NCBI RefSeq assembly: GCF_900091475.1
Contig: NZ_FMIB01000002.1
Span: 372,001-436,000 of the forward strand
Direction of reading: 5' to 3'
Length of the DNA: 64,000 nucleotides
Origin: Micromonospora chersina
GTDB lineage: Bacteria > Actinomycetota > Actinomycetes > Mycobacteriales > Micromonosporaceae
The notes under the pieces were generated by a model. It did not search any database. It was not told the origin of the DNA and worked only from the letters and a program-made list of their open reading frames with translations. Below are positions 33,769-42,605 of the stretch, piece after piece; position 1 is the first letter of the stretch, and each line of letters opens with the position of its first letter. The position numbers were made by a program, and so were the translations under genes.

Positions 33769-33791
33769 TCGATAAGTTTGAGCCCTGTCGA
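33769..33791. promoter_or_regulatory. Candidate operator of the winged-helix regulator (copy 1)
   Basis: TCGATAAG-TTTGAGC-CCTGTCGA, an imperfect dyad between the MFS and regulator genes. It shares TGAGCCCT and arm layout with the perfect dyad at 54413-54434, upstream of the paralogous regulator. Confidence 0.4.
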
Positions 33792-33809
33792 ATCCGTCGG
33801 GAGGTGCGG

Positions 33810-34805
33810 GTGCTGAGTGTCGCGGTGGGGGTGCGGGACCTGGCCGGGATCCGGTTCGCGATCTCGCCGCTGTGGGAGGCGGTCGCCAGCGTGCGGGTGC
33901 TCCGGAGCCCCGACTGGTTCCCCGCGCACCAGCTCTGGCACCGGCAGGTACGGCCCCGCCTGTCCACGGTGGACTGGCAACTCCTCGCCGATCTCGTGCC
34001 GATGCCGACAGTGGTGATCCCCAGCTTCGTCTGCCCGCCCCCGCCGTCGGCCCTGCCCACCATCGACTGGGAACTGGCCGTGCTCGCCGCCACCCCGCCG
34101 GAGGTGGTCCGGGCCGGCCTGGACGAGCTGCCGGGGCCACGCCCGCACCGGCTCGCCGCCCTGTACGACGACCCGCCGGCCGGGCTGGCCCACCTCGCGC
34201 GGGTGATCGCCGACTACGTCGAGGTGGCGATCGCCCCGTACTGGCCCCGGATGCGGACCCTGCTGGAACGCGAGGTGCTCGTCGGCGCCGGGCGGATGGC
34301 GGCCGACGGCGTGCGCGGTCTGCTCAACCGGATCGACCCGTACGTCTCCTGGGACGACGCGACGTTGCACGTCGACCACCTCACCCGCGCCGGGACGGTC
34401 GACCTGGGCGGGCGGGGCCTGCTGCTGGTCCCGTCGGTCTTCGGCGGCGCGCGGGTCTGGTCCAACCTGTCCGAGCGGACCTCGCAGCCTCTCCTGCGCT
34501 ATCCGGCCCGCGCGGTCGGGACGCTCTGGGAGCGCAGCGCCGCCCCGGCCAGCGCGGCGCTCGCCCGGGTGCTGGGGCGGACCCGGGCCACCCTGCTGCA
34601 CGAACTCGCCGTGCCGGCCGCCACGACCGAGCTGGCCCGGCGGTGCGGCCTCAGCGCCGGCACGGTCTCCCACCACCTGACCGCGCTGCGCGACGCCGGC
34701 CTGGTCGGCACGCACCGGGCCGGGCGGTTCCTGCTGTACGCCCGGACCAGCTCGGCCGAGGCGCTGCTGGCCGGCGCCGGGTCGCCCGAGCCGGCCGGCG
34801 GCTGA
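33810..34805 (+). CDS. ArsR-like winged-helix regulator with long N-terminal domain, copy 1
   Basis: 331 aa from the GTG at 33810 (VLSVAVGVRDLAGIRFAISPLWE), preceded by GGGAGG. The N-terminal ~250 residues are an all-alpha domain (DUF5937-like by memory). The C-terminus is an ArsR-type winged helix: LAVPAATTELARRCGLSAGTVSHHLTALRDAGLV. Paralog of 54448-55479, with a shared order of motifs (AISPLWEAVASVR/AASPLTETVASLR; GGRGLLLVP). Probably an effector-responsive repressor of the divergent MFS exporter. Confidence 0.85.
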   Translation: MLSVAVGVRDLAGIRFAISPLWEAVASVRVLRSPDWFPAHQLWHRQVRPRLSTVDWQLLADLVPMPTVVIPSFVCPPPPSALPTIDWELAVLAATPPEVVRAGLDELPGPRPHRLAALYDDPPAGLAHLARVIADYVEVAIAPYWPRMRTLLEREVLVGAGRMAADGVRGLLNRIDPYVSWDDATLHVDHLTRAGTVDLGGRGLLLVPSVFGGARVWSNLSERTSQPLLRYPARAVGTLWERSAAPASAALARVLGRTRATLLHELAVPAATTELARRCGLSAGTVSHHLTALRDAGLVGTHRAGRFLLYARTSSAEALLAGAGSPEPAGG

Positions 34806-34813
34806 GTCCGAGG

Positions 34814-35407
34814 TCAGCCGTGCACCGGGTGCTCGGCCTGGAAGGCGAGCCGGTGGTCGGCGCCGGCGGCCAGCCCGGCGAGCACGTCGTCGAGGTCGAG
34901 GAACGCCTGCCAGGCCGGCTGCCCGGTGATCCCGGCGAGCCGGTCCACCACCAGCTCCTCCAGGTCGGTGACGCGCCTGCCCTTCCACACCTTGTCGGCG
35001 AGGCTGACCAGCAGGTCCTCCAGTTGCACGCCCGGCGCGTGCCAGGCCGCGTGCGTGACGGCGAAGCGGGCCCGCTCCTCGGGTACGCCGAAGCGCAGCA
35101 GCAGCTGGTAGCCCGCCTCCTCGTGTGCCGAGCCGGGCCCGGACAGCTCCCCGGGGTGCTCGACCTTGCCCAGGTCGTGGATGGCCGCCCCGAACAGCAC
35201 CGCCTGCCTGTCGAACGGCACCAGCGGGAAGCGGTCGGCGAACGCCACGGTGAGCTGCCGGGCCACGTCGTGCACCAGCCGCAGGTGCGCCGCGAGCCGG
35301 GGCGGCGCGTCCAGGGCGGCGAGCAGTTCGGCGGCGACACCGGGCAGGGGGAGCACCGGCGGGTCGCCCGGGTCGGTGAGGGCGCGGCGCAGCGCGTCGG
35401 AGGTCAC
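34814..35407 (-). CDS. HD domain protein
   Basis: 197 aa from the GTG at 35407. RLVHDVARQL supplies the first His, FGAAIHDLGKVEHPGEL the HD pair, and VSLADKVWKGR the distal Asp: a metal-dependent phosphohydrolase core. Substrate not predictable; some HD proteins hydrolyse nucleotides. It is convergent with the winged-helix regulator (8 bases between the stops). Confidence 0.85.
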   Translation of the reverse strand: MTSDALRRALTDPGDPPVLPLPGVAAELLAALDAPPRLAAHLRLVHDVARQLTVAFADRFPLVPFDRQAVLFGAAIHDLGKVEHPGELSGPGSAHEEAGYQLLLRFGVPEERARFAVTHAAWHAPGVQLEDLLVSLADKVWKGRRVTDLEELVVDRLAGITGQPAWQAFLDLDDVLAGLAAGADHRLAFQAEHPVHG

Positions 35408-35542
35408 CGGGGCGAGGGTACGCGCCCGCGGCCCGTGACCACACGGGATGACCGTGTGGCCGACGTCGGACCGGCCACTCGTCCGATCCCGCGGTGAGCG
35501 TCCGTTCAGGAGGGTGGGGCGACGTCTATCACGGGGGTGTAC

Positions 35543-36496
35543 ATGACCGATTTGAATCGCCGTGCCCTGCTGCGCGCCGCCGCGCTGGCCGGGGCGGCCA
35601 CGGCGACCGGGCTGGCCGGCGGGCTGACCGCGGCGGCGCCCGCCGCGGCGGCGGAGTCCACCGAGGTGGTCAACGGGCCGTGGCTCGTCACCGGCAGCGC
35701 GGGGCTGCTCCAGATCAACCCGGGCCACACCACGCCGCAGGTGCTGCTGCCCTACGCCTACGACGCCACCACCTCGCCCGACGGCCGGTACGTGGCCGTG
35801 AACCACGTGCCCTACGCGGGCGAGACCGGACCGAACCTGTCGCTGTACGACCGGGTGACCGGCGAGGTCCGGAAGCTGATCAGCGACCCGTTCGGCGTCT
35901 ACTACGAGTGGCCGACCTGGTCCCCGGACGGGACCGAGGTCGCCCTGGTCGTGAACCACGACACGCTGGTCGCGGTGAACGTGGCCACCGGCGCGCGACG
36001 GGTGCTCGTCCAGGGACACACCATGTACCGCCCCAACTGGTCCCGGGACGGCGCCCTGATCGTCATGGAGTGGATCAGCCGCTCCGAGGGGCACCAGCTG
36101 CGGATGCTCGAGGTGGCCACCGGCCGGGTGCGCCGGGTCTACCAGCCCGAGGAGGGCGAGCGGTTCGGCTGGCCGGTCTTCATGCCCAACTCCGAGCGCG
36201 TCGTGTTCTGCACCAACCGCTGGACGCGGGACGTGGACATCGTCGGCGGGTCCCTCGGCTCGGTGCGGATCGACGGCACCGGCGTGAAGCGGCTCACCGA
36301 CGAGCCGCGGGTGTACCTGTCGCCGGTGTTCTCGCCGGACGGCCGCTACTGCGCGGCGCTGTCGGTGCCGCCGACGAACGAGTACCCGGACGGCGGCAAC
36401 ATCATCGTCTCGACCAGCGGCTTCGGCGAGCCCTGGTGGATCCCGGGCGACGAGTACGACGACAGCATGCGGGTGGACTGGGCCCGCGCCATCTGA
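35543..36496 (+). CDS. Tat-exported TolB-like beta-propeller protein, copy 1
   Basis: 317 aa from ATG 35543 (MTDLNRRALLRAAALAG); GTG at 35537 is the alternative. Twin-arginine signal RRALLR followed by an Ala-rich helix and AAAAES cleavage region. PD40/TolB-type propeller repeats: TSPDGRYVAV, WSPDGTEVALV, NWSRDGALIVM, FSPDGRYCAAL. Probably an extracellular binding protein; no catalytic residues seen. Tandem paralog of the gene at 36687, including leader DNA. Confidence 0.82.
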   Translation: MTDLNRRALLRAAALAGAATATGLAGGLTAAAPAAAAESTEVVNGPWLVTGSAGLLQINPGHTTPQVLLPYAYDATTSPDGRYVAVNHVPYAGETGPNLSLYDRVTGEVRKLISDPFGVYYEWPTWSPDGTEVALVVNHDTLVAVNVATGARRVLVQGHTMYRPNWSRDGALIVMEWISRSEGHQLRMLEVATGRVRRVYQPEEGERFGWPVFMPNSERVVFCTNRWTRDVDIVGGSLGSVRIDGTGVKRLTDEPRVYLSPVFSPDGRYCAALSVPPTNEYPDGGNIIVSTSGFGEPWWIPGDEYDDSMRVDWARAI

Positions 36497-36506
36497 GCAC
36501 GACCCG

Positions 36507-36538
36507 CGACGCGGCGGCCGCTGCCGGCCGCCGCGTCG
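36507..36538 (+). terminator. Terminator hairpin after propeller copy 1
   Basis: CGACGCGGCGGCCG-CTGC-CGGCCGCCGCGTCG, a perfect 14-bp stem. Nearly the same sequence follows copy 2 (37664-37697), so the terminator was duplicated with the gene. Confidence 0.85.
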
Positions 36539-36686
36539 CCGTGTCCGGGGCCGGACCGCGCTCCCGGGCGGGCGCGCCAACGCGGCGCCCGGTGACCGCA
36601 CGGCCGAGCGCGGACCGGCTGCTCGTCCGATGCCGCCCCGGTCCTCCCTTCAGGAGGGTGGAGCGACGTCTACCACGGGGGTTTGC

Positions 36687-37652
36687 ATGACTGGAATGAA
36701 TCGACGGGCCCTGCTGCGTACCGCCGCGCTGGCCGGGGCGGCCACGGCGACCGGGCTGGCCGGCGGGCTGACCGCGGCGGCGCCCGCCGCCGCGGCGGAG
36801 TCCACCGCGGTGGTCAACGGGCCGTGGCTGGTCAGCGTCGGCTGGGGCGTGCTCCAGGTCAACCCCGGCCGCACCACGCCGCAGCGGCTGCTCGACGACG
36901 GCGACCAGGCCACGACGTCGCCCGACGGCCGCTACGTGGCCTGGATCAACAACGCCCGGTCGGGCGACGGCAGCCTCGAGCCGTACGTGCAGCTGTTCGA
37001 CCGGGTGACCGGCGAGACCCGCAAGCTGCTCGCCGACCCGTTCGGCACCCACTACGGCGCCCCGACGTGGTCCCCGGACGGCACGCAGATCGCCCTGGTC
37101 ATCGGGTACGACACCCTTGTCGCGGTCGACGTGGCCACGGCCGCGAAGCGGGTGCTCGTCCAGGGTCACACGATGTCGTACCCGAACTGGTCGCGGGACG
37201 GCTCGATGATCGTCACGCGCTGGGTCAGCCGCTCGGAGGGGCCGCAGCTGCGCACGCTGGAGCTGGCGACCGGCAAGGTACGGCCCATCTACACCCCGGA
37301 GGCGGCCGGCGAGCTCTTCCACGGGCCGGTCTTCATGCCCAACTCCGAGCGGGTGGTGTTCTGCACCAACCGGTGGACCCGGGACACCGAGGTGCCCGGC
37401 GGGCAGGCGCTCGGCTCGGTGCGGATCGACGGCACCGGCCTCAAGCGGCTCACCGACGAGACCCGCTACTACCAGTCCCCGGTCTTCTCGCCCGACGGGC
37501 GCTACTGCGCCGCCCTGTCGATCCCGCCGACCAACGAGGCCCCGGACGGCGGCAACATCATCGTCTCGACCAGCGGCTTCGGCGAGCCCTGGTGGATCCC
37601 CGGCGACGAGTACGACGACAGCAGCCGGCTCGACTGGGCCCGCGCCATCTGA
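36687..37652 (+). CDS. Tat-exported TolB-like beta-propeller protein, copy 2
   Basis: 321 aa, MTGMNRRALLRTAALAG with the same Tat signal as copy 1 and the same propeller motifs (TSPDGRYVAW, WSPDGTQIALV, NWSRDGSMIV, FSPDGRYCAAL). The C-termini are almost identical (GGNIIVSTSGFGEPWWIPGD). The 40 bp before the start (CAGGAGGGTGG..GCGACGTCTA) are also conserved between copies. Extracellular binding role inferred from the fold only. Confidence 0.82.
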   Translation: MTGMNRRALLRTAALAGAATATGLAGGLTAAAPAAAAESTAVVNGPWLVSVGWGVLQVNPGRTTPQRLLDDGDQATTSPDGRYVAWINNARSGDGSLEPYVQLFDRVTGETRKLLADPFGTHYGAPTWSPDGTQIALVIGYDTLVAVDVATAAKRVLVQGHTMSYPNWSRDGSMIVTRWVSRSEGPQLRTLELATGKVRPIYTPEAAGELFHGPVFMPNSERVVFCTNRWTRDTEVPGGQALGSVRIDGTGLKRLTDETRYYQSPVFSPDGRYCAALSIPPTNEAPDGGNIIVSTSGFGEPWWIPGDEYDDSSRLDWARAI

Positions 37653-37663
37653 CCCGACACTCG

Positions 37664-37697
37664 CGACGCGGCGGCCGGCATGCCGGCCGCCGCGTCG
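37664..37697 (+). terminator. Terminator hairpin after propeller copy 2
   Basis: A perfect 34-base palindrome (arms CGACGCGGCGGCCGGC and complement, no unpaired loop bases in theory), 12 bases after the stop. Confidence 0.85.
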
Positions 37698-37792
37698 GCG
37701 TACCCGGGTGGATTTCCGGGCCGCCGGCCGGCAGCGGTGCGAGGCTGGAGACGGGCGCCGCCGACGGGGGCGACGACCGCAGTGGAGGTACG

Positions 37793-38584
37793 ATGGCCGA
37801 GCCGCCGACCGGGACCTCGTCGCGCAGCGCGCAGGCGCACGGCCGCCGCGCCAACCGGCGCAGCTACCACGACGGCGCGCAGGTCAACGGGTACGTCGAC
37901 GACCCGTACCACCGGATCCGCCGGGCCGTCGCGGCCCGGCTCATGGTCGACGGCGTGCCACCGGGACGGCCCGTGCTGGAACTGGGCTGCGGCCCGCGCA
38001 GCATGCTCGACCCGGCGGCGCTGCCCGGCCCGCTCGTGGTGGCCGACATGGCCGAGACCGCGCTCGGCGCGGCCCGGCGGGCCGCCGGCGGGGCGGCCCT
38101 GCCGGTCTGCCTGGACGCCACCCGCGGCCTGCCGTTCCGCGCCGGCAGCTTCGCCGGCCTGCTCACCGGCGAGCTCATCGAGCACGTCTACGACCCGCTC
38201 GCGCTGCTGCGGGAGTGCCACCGGGTCCTCGCCCCGGGCGGCCTGCTCGTGCTGACCACCCCCAACCTGGCGCCGGCTCAGGACCGGCTGGCCTTCCTCG
38301 CCGGGCGGGCGCCCCGCCAGGTGGACCCGCTGCACCCCTACCTGTGGCTGCACATCCGGCCGTTCACCGCGTCGCTGCTGCGGCGGGTGCTGTGCCGGGC
38401 CGGCTTCGCGCCGCTGGCGATCCGGTCCAACGAGGTCGGTTGGCGGCTCCCGGGTGGACGGTGGGTCGCCTCCCGGCTGCTGGCCCGCGTCGCGCCGGGG
38501 CTCGGCGGCTCGCTGATCTGCGCCGCCCGGCGCACCGCGGAGACGCCGTCACCGCGGGGTACGGGCCACCCGAACAGCGCGTGA
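37793..38584 (+). CDS. Class I SAM-dependent methyltransferase
   Basis: 263 aa. Motif I VLELGCGPRSM, motif II VVADMAETAL, acidic/EH motif GELIEHVYDPLAL and RVLAPGGLLVLTTPN. Start ATG with GTGGAGG. Methyltransf_11/25 type; substrate unknown. The C-terminal third (LWLHIRPFTASLLRRVLCRAGF) resembles that of glycan-associated methyltransferases. Followed by an AT-rich promoter-like gap. Confidence 0.85.
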   Translation: MAEPPTGTSSRSAQAHGRRANRRSYHDGAQVNGYVDDPYHRIRRAVAARLMVDGVPPGRPVLELGCGPRSMLDPAALPGPLVVADMAETALGAARRAAGGAALPVCLDATRGLPFRAGSFAGLLTGELIEHVYDPLALLRECHRVLAPGGLLVLTTPNLAPAQDRLAFLAGRAPRQVDPLHPYLWLHIRPFTASLLRRVLCRAGFAPLAIRSNEVGWRLPGGRWVASRLLARVAPGLGGSLICAARRTAETPSPRGTGHPNSA

Positions 38585-38639
38585 TTGTGATATTGACAAA
38601 GGGCTATCATGGAGGTTCCGTCGTCGACCGGGGGATGTC

Positions 38640-39641
38640 ATGGCGCGCCTGTTCACCTGGGTCGTCAACAATCTCGACGCGTTCATCGGCCTGCTCCTCG
38701 CCGTGACCGTGGCCGTTCTCGGCCTGACCAACACGGTCAGCCAGGACGTGGTCAACAGCGCCATCCTGCTGGTCCTCGCCGTCCTGGCGCAGGCCGTGCT
38801 GCGCGACCGGCTGCGCCGGGAGACCGCCCAGCAGCAGGTGCGCGAGGTCATGCGGGACACCCGCGACCGGCTCACCGAACTGGTCCCGCAGATGCACGAG
38901 ATCACCGGCCCGGACGGGGCGCTCAACCGGGCCCGCGACGCGATCGACAGCGTCTCCATGGTGCGGGTGCTGCACGGCAGCGAGGTCGGCCGGGCCCTCG
39001 CCGAGGCCCGCCAGCACACCGACTCGTGGGCGTTCAAGGGCGGAACGGGCACCTTCACCCGGGCGGTCACCCTGCCGCAGTGCCTGGAGCACGCCCGTCG
39101 GCGCAACGCCACCCTGAGCTTCGCCATCGAGATCATCGACCCCACCGACGAGGACGTCTGCGAGCGCTACGCGCGGTTCCGGCGCAGCCTCGACCCCGAC
39201 GCGCCGGGGGAGCGGTGGACCGTCGACCGCACCCGCAAGGAGTCCTACGCCACCGTGCTGGCGGCCTGCTGGCACCTGCAACGCTCCGGGCTGCTCACCG
39301 TCGAGGTCCGGCTCTCCGCGCAGATGACCACCTTCCGCTACGACCTCTCCTCGTCCTGCGTCATCATCACCCAGGAGAACCCGCAGACACCGGCCCTGCG
39401 GATCGACCGCCGGGAGCTCTACTACAACCGGTTCAACATCGAGCTGGACTACAGCCGCAAGCAGAGCCGGCGGGTGCCCATCGAGGCCGCCGCGACGGTG
39501 AAGCTTGACGACGAGCCCTCCGTCGAGCAGGTGCGCAAGCTGTTCGCCGCGCTCGGGCTGCCGCTGCCCCGGTCCTTCGGCGACCGCGAGGTCGCCGACA
39601 TCGTGAGCCGGGCCATCCAGGCGAGGAACCCGTACGAATGA
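38640..39641 (+). CDS. Two-helix membrane protein of unknown function (three-gene cassette, gene 1)
   Basis: 333 aa. Two N-terminal helices (FIGLLLAVTVAVLGLTN and NSAILLVLAVLAQAVL), a charged helical linker (RDRLRRETAQQQVREVMRD), then a cytosolic domain with SWAFKGGTGTFTRAVTLPQC, FAIEIIDPTDEDVCERYARF and CVIITQENPQTPALRIDRRE. I do not recognise the domain. The GG.G and DP.D motifs recall nucleotide- or phospholipase-D-like folds, but no HKD motif is visible. Its stop overlaps the next gene (ATGA), so the cassette is translationally coupled. Confidence 0.82.
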   Translation: MARLFTWVVNNLDAFIGLLLAVTVAVLGLTNTVSQDVVNSAILLVLAVLAQAVLRDRLRRETAQQQVREVMRDTRDRLTELVPQMHEITGPDGALNRARDAIDSVSMVRVLHGSEVGRALAEARQHTDSWAFKGGTGTFTRAVTLPQCLEHARRRNATLSFAIEIIDPTDEDVCERYARFRRSLDPDAPGERWTVDRTRKESYATVLAACWHLQRSGLLTVEVRLSAQMTTFRYDLSSSCVIITQENPQTPALRIDRRELYYNRFNIELDYSRKQSRRVPIEAAATVKLDDEPSVEQVRKLFAALGLPLPRSFGDREVADIVSRAIQARNPYE

Positions 39642-40291
39642 TGACCTACGCCGACCTCGAACGGGAGATCGACCGGGGCGCCCGGCCGGAGTTGCTGCGC
39701 GGCTGGGTGCTCGACGTCCTCGACGACGTCGCCGAGGGGCGGCGACCGCTGCTGGCCGTCCGCCACCCGCTCGGCTTCACCTGCCTGCCGGTGGAGCGCA
39801 CCGGTCCCGACGGCATCTGCGTACACGCCTGGCCGGCCGACCCGCCGCCGGTGCGGCCCACCACCTCGACCATGCACTCGCACAGCTGGGACCTGCTCAG
39901 CCACGTGCTGCACGGCACGGTCCGCAACGAGCTGATCGAGGTGACCGACGCCCCCGCCGACCCGGCGTGGCGGATCTACGAGGTGCACAGCCGCGGCGAC
40001 GTCGACGAGATGGCGGCCACCGACCGGCTGGTCACCGCCGTGACCGCCACCGTGGAGACGCACACCGCCGGCGACTCGTACGCGCTGCGCGCCGGCGGCT
40101 TCCACACCTCGGAGGTCGACGCCGGCGAGCCGGCGGTGACCGTGGCGCTCGGCCGGACCACGCCCGGCGTGTGCGACCTGAGCCTCGGCGCGGTGGACGG
40201 GCGCAGCCACCGGATACGCCGGGACCGCTGCGACCCGGCGGAGACGGCACGGATGGCGCGGGACATCGCGCGACTGGTGGCACGGGGCTGA
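39638..40291 (+). CDS. Cupin-like protein (three-gene cassette, gene 2)
   Basis: 217 aa, cytosolic. STMHSHSWDLLSHVLHGTVRNELIEV is a cupin-like metal-site pattern (H-x-H near residue 87, then Glu), and GDSYALRAGGFHTSEV supplies a late His, resembling cysteine-dioxygenase-fold proteins. Exact family not recognised. MMTY start overlaps gene 1; gene 3 starts 16 bases downstream, so the three form one operon. Confidence 0.82.
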   Translation: MMTYADLEREIDRGARPELLRGWVLDVLDDVAEGRRPLLAVRHPLGFTCLPVERTGPDGICVHAWPADPPPVRPTTSTMHSHSWDLLSHVLHGTVRNELIEVTDAPADPAWRIYEVHSRGDVDEMAATDRLVTAVTATVETHTAGDSYALRAGGFHTSEVDAGEPAVTVALGRTTPGVCDLSLGAVDGRSHRIRRDRCDPAETARMARDIARLVARG

Positions 40292-40306
40292 CTGGCTGGA
40301 GGAGCC

Positions 40307-41209
40307 ATGGAGATGGAGCCGAACAGAGGCGGGCCCGACCTGCGCGACGCGCACCGGTTCGCGGTGGAGGCGGCCCAGGCGGCCGGGCGGCTGCTGCGCC
40401 GGGGCACCCGGGGGGAGCTGCACGCCCGGGCCAAGAACGACTCCGGTGACCTCGTCACCGACCTGGACCTGGCCGCCGAACGGCTGATCGTCGACCGGAT
40501 CCGGGCCCGCTGGCCCGAGCACGGGGTGATCGCCGAGGAGGGCGGCGAGTACGCGGCCGACACCTCCTGGGCCTGGCTGGTCGACCCACTCGACGGCACC
40601 AACAACGTGGCCATCGGGCTGCCCGCGTACGTGGTGGGGATCGCCCTCTGCGACCAGGGCTCGCCCGTGCTCGGCGTGGTGCACGACCCGGTCGCCGGCC
40701 GCACCTGGTCGGCCGTGCGGGGCGGGGGCGCCTTCGTCCACGAGTCCGGGCCCGCCGGCCGACCCCTTGCCGCGCCCCGCCGCCCCGTGCCGACCGCGCC
40801 GGTGCTGGCCTGGACGCAGGGACACGAGGTGGCCCGGGACGACAGCACCGCCCGCGCGCTGAAGGTCGTGCTCGACACCACCGCCCGCCGGGTGCTGCAA
40901 CTGTGGGCGCCACTGCTGTCCTGGGTGATGCTGGCCCGCGGCGACATCGACGGCATCGTCGGCTACCGCCCCGAGGCGGTCGACCTGCCGGCCGGGATGC
41001 TGCTGGCCGCCGAGGCCGGCATGGTGGTCCGCGCCCTCGACGGCGGCTGCTTCGACGACCGGTACGGCTCCCCGGCGGACCGGCGCAGCTTTGTGGCCGG
41101 ACCACCGGAGACCATCGACCGGCTGGTCAAGCTGGTCACCGCGGCGCAGTGGATCGAGCCGCAGGTCCGCCAGCTCACCCCGATCAGCCTCTCCACCGTC
41201 GGCTGGTAG
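40307..41209 (+). CDS. Inositol-monophosphatase-family enzyme (three-gene cassette, gene 3)
   Basis: 300 aa. GVIAEEGGEY, WLVDPLDGTNNVAIGLP (metal-binding DPLDGT) and EAVDLPAGMLLAAEAGM (third Asp) define the IMPase/CysQ/FBPase superfamily. TDLDLAAERLI near the N-terminus completes the site. It could act on inositol phosphate, 3'-phosphoadenosine 5'-phosphate or a related small phosphate; sequence alone does not decide. Start ATG behind GGAGGAG, coupled with the two unknown genes upstream. Confidence 0.88.
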   Translation: MEMEPNRGGPDLRDAHRFAVEAAQAAGRLLRRGTRGELHARAKNDSGDLVTDLDLAAERLIVDRIRARWPEHGVIAEEGGEYAADTSWAWLVDPLDGTNNVAIGLPAYVVGIALCDQGSPVLGVVHDPVAGRTWSAVRGGGAFVHESGPAGRPLAAPRRPVPTAPVLAWTQGHEVARDDSTARALKVVLDTTARRVLQLWAPLLSWVMLARGDIDGIVGYRPEAVDLPAGMLLAAEAGMVVRALDGGCFDDRYGSPADRRSFVAGPPETIDRLVKLVTAAQWIEPQVRQLTPISLSTVGW

Positions 41210-41225
41210 GGGCATACTCGGGGCG

Positions 41226-41864
41226 GTGACGACCGGCAGGCCAGACAGATCCCGCGACCGACGCCGCGTCGCACGCGTCGTTCTCGCGCTCGGCGGGGCC
41301 GCGGCCGTTCTCGCCCTCGCCGTGGTCGTCGCACCCCTGCTGCGGCCGCCGGGTCCGCGCCCGCCCTTCCAGCTCCCCGTGTCCTGCGGCGAGACCTGGC
41401 GGCTGGGCACGTACCCCGGCCACGACGACTTCGACGTCGACCTGTTCCCCGCCGAAGGCGACGCGTGGGGGCGGCCGGTGCTCGCGTCCCACGCCGGCAC
41501 GGTCACCGTGGCGGGGATCAACGGGTCGCTGGGTGGGCGTACCCCGGACAACCCGAAGGGTCCGCGCGGCCGTGGCGGAGGCTACTGGGTGAAGATCGAC
41601 CACGGTGGGCGGTGGGAGACGCAGTACCTGCACCTGCTCGAACCGCCCCTGGTCCGGGCCGGGCAGCGGGTCGCCCAGGGTGAGCAGCTGGGGCGGGTGG
41701 GCAGCACCGGAAACTCCGGCGCGCCGCACCTGCACTACGAGCAGCACCGGGGCCGGGAGAAGGTCGAGACGTGGTTCGACGGTGTGCCGTCGGGCATCAC
41801 CGACGACGACACCGAGTACAGCGTCACGCTCACCAGCGGCAACTGCCCGGCCGATCGGCCCTAG
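41226..41864 (+). CDS. M23 (LytM) peptidase-like membrane-anchored protein
   Basis: 212 aa from a GTG. N-terminal helix (VVLALGGAAAVLALAVVVAPLL), then an M23 fold: GHDDFDVDLF, YWVKIDHGGRWETQYLHLL and SGAPHLHYE (HxH zinc ligands). Of the first HxxxD pair, His and Asp are both present in the GHDDFDVD stretch. Probably extracellular and acting on or binding peptidoglycan. Starts 16 bases after the IMPase-like gene, so it might be co-transcribed. Confidence 0.82.
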   Translation: MTTGRPDRSRDRRRVARVVLALGGAAAVLALAVVVAPLLRPPGPRPPFQLPVSCGETWRLGTYPGHDDFDVDLFPAEGDAWGRPVLASHAGTVTVAGINGSLGGRTPDNPKGPRGRGGGYWVKIDHGGRWETQYLHLLEPPLVRAGQRVAQGEQLGRVGSTGNSGAPHLHYEQHRGREKVETWFDGVPSGITDDDTEYSVTLTSGNCPADRP

Positions 41865-41876
41865 GTGGTGACCTGC

Positions 41877-42338
41877 CTACTTGATGACGTGAAAGTCGGG
41901 GTGCGCGATCCAGGCGGCCATCGCCGCCGCGTCGAGATAGACCGCGTCGCCGACCGGGATGCAGCGGCCTGCGTCCGCGAGACGGTGCAGCAGCTCTGCG
42001 GCGGGCGGGTCGTGAAACTCGACGAACACCCAGCCGTCGGTCCGCCGCGCCACTCGCTGAGCCATCCGGGCGAGCGCGGGACGACCGCCGACGTTGCTGA
42101 CGAAGATGTGCAGCCCGACGTCGCAGCGCATGGTCACCCCACTTGCCCGCTCCACGACTCGCAGCTCCTCGGGATCGGTCTCGGCGTCCGGAGACTGGAG
42201 GTGGTAGCCGTAGGGCAGGCCGTCAGTGGAGTGCCAGTCGCTCGGGTCCGGCTCATACCGGATCAGGCCTTCGGCGGTCATCTCGTCCATCAGGATCGGT
42301 TCGACCCGCTCGGCCGGGTAGGGAGTCAGGACGCTCAA
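41877..42338 (-). CDS. Hypothetical protein, possibly DUF6368-like
   Basis: 153 aa from a TTG at 42338 with GGGTGGAA before it; GTG at 42353 and ATG at 42455 are alternatives, so the start is uncertain. Soluble; contains GLHIFVSNVGGRPALARMAQ, GWVFVEFHDPPAAELL and ends AMAAWIAHPDFHVIK. The ending reminds me of DUF6368 but this is from memory. Convergent with the M23 gene, 12 bases apart. Confidence 0.65.
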   Translation of the reverse strand: MSVLTPYPAERVEPILMDEMTAEGLIRYEPDPSDWHSTDGLPYGYHLQSPDAETDPEELRVVERASGVTMRCDVGLHIFVSNVGGRPALARMAQRVARRTDGWVFVEFHDPPAAELLHRLADAGRCIPVGDAVYLDAAAMAAWIAHPDFHVIK

Positions 42339-42605
42339 GGCTGTTCCACCCACAGGCGAGGAGTAGACAGCACTCCGGCTCGCCTTGCCACCCGTATCGG
42401 GCGGTCCGCCACCGCTCGGCACGCCGTCCGCCCTGTCGGTCGATCTTGCACCCACACAGTGAGCGATTCGTGCTAGCTTCTGCGTCGCTGTGCGCTACGG
42501 CGATTCGAGGAGGTGAGACCCATCAACGGTGTGACAGGTCGGGGCTCCCTCCCTCGCACGGCCTAGGGAGTGCCCGGAGAAGGCATCCCGAAAGGCTCGA
42601 CAGCC

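Noticed and set aside
38593..38598. TTGACA box as -35 of the three-gene cassette
   Set aside because: No acceptable -10 box at 16-18 bp; the TATCAT nearby is only 6 bp away. The AT-rich spot is probably a promoter region but I cannot place it.
38640..39641. Phospholipase D for the membrane protein of the three-gene cassette
   Set aside because: No HxK(x4)D motif can be found, so an assignment would be speculative.
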